A stretch of DNA of 5,456 bases, from the NCBI GenBank assembly GCA_015229045.1, contig JADGCJ010000200.1:1-5456 (forward strand). The letters are read 5' to 3'. Positions 5,351-5,456 of this stretch are shown piece after piece. Position 1 is the stretch's first letter. Each line of letters opens with the position of its first letter. This stretch comes from Magnetococcales bacterium. Its GTDB lineage: Bacteria > Pseudomonadota > Magnetococcia > Magnetococcales > DC0425bin3. A program made the position numbers and the translations under genes. Under the pieces are notes generated by a model. It saw nothing but the letters and a program-made list of their open reading frames with translations, had not been told where the DNA came from and searched no databases.

Positions 5351-5456
5351 CAGACAACCAGTCCTAAAATATCTCGTTCAATTTCGGAGATGGTTTTTTG
5401 GGAAATACCGACACGTTTGCCTGTTTCTTTGACCTGGTTGGCTGCTTGTTCGGCGC
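5350..5456 (-). CDS. C-terminal end of an unidentified protein with HTH-like tail, 5'-partial
   Basis: The minus-strand frame enters from the right edge (first full codon at 5452-5454) and runs 34 residues to TGA at 5350-5352. It begins AEQAANQV and continues KETGKRVGISQKTISEIERD, ending ILGLVV. The middle fits a helix-turn-helix pattern: a first helix ending KRVG, the turn residues GIS, then a recognition helix QKTISEIERD. This suggests a DNA-binding protein whose last structured element is an HTH, such as a regulator, antitoxin or transposase-type protein, but 34 residues cannot decide. The amino acid make-up (charged, alanine-rich helix) looks coding, unlike the plus-strand frame across the same bases. 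The gene converges on ribF-ileS and its AT-richer composition suggests a different origin. Confidence 0.5.
   Translation of the reverse strand, partial: AEQAANQVKETGKRVGISQKTISEIERDILGLVV

Noticed and set aside
5288..5456. Plus-strand open frame running off the right edge (starting MLQHGRDLVYG)
   Set aside because: It starts inside the small palindrome, has no Shine-Dalgarno, and its translation is unlike a typical protein. The minus-strand frame over the same bases has a coherent HTH-like pattern.
1..5456. tRNA, rRNA or CRISPR array
   Set aside because: No cloverleaf-like sequence, no conserved rRNA segments, and the only direct repeat has two copies with a 167-base interval, unlike a CRISPR array.

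Overview
The window comes from a GC-rich bacterial chromosome, most likely a proteobacterium. The reasons are a ribF-ileS gene pair, a type 1 bacterial isoleucyl-tRNA synthetase, a GAF/PAS/GGDEF signalling protein, and strongly GC-biased third codon positions that leave long open antisense frames over all three genes. A cluster of GC-rich hairpins downstream resembles intergenic repeats I associate with magnetotactic and alphaproteobacterial-type genomes. That is an impression from memory, and I do not assign a genus.

Layout. Bases 1-994 (+) hold the 3' part of a diguanylate cyclase gene, with the end of a GAF domain, a PAS domain and an intact GGDEF domain with its I-site. After a 133-base gap with no convincing terminator comes ribF at 1128-2078 (+), the bifunctional riboflavin kinase/FAD synthetase. 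It overlaps by 11 bases with ileS at 2068-4881 (+), isoleucyl-tRNA synthetase. ribF and ileS look like one translationally linked unit.

In many proteobacteria lspA (signal peptidase II) follows ileS. Here it does not. The ileS frame stops inside its C-terminal zinc ribbon, keeping the first Cys pair and losing the second. From about 4880 the DNA becomes visibly more AT-rich and loses clear coding character. Bases 4882-5349 hold a perfect 32-bp direct repeat (5021-5052 and 5220-5251), a tight group of three GC-rich hairpins (5091-5155), a 12-bp inverted repeat with A/T-rich tips (5187-5198 and 5245-5257) and a small palindrome (5285-5302). At the right edge the minus strand carries the last 34 codons of an unidentified gene ending in a helix-turn-helix-like segment (5350-5456). 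A 28-codon ORF of doubtful status is joined to it by a TGATG overlap.

The left 4.9 kb is ordinary core and signalling content. The interest lies at the 3' end of ileS, where a housekeeping enzyme seems to have lost its tail next to a repeat-filled, compositionally different segment. The simplest reading is an old insertion or rearrangement breakpoint between ileS and its usual neighbour. I see no strong evidence for a new biological system in the visible sequence.
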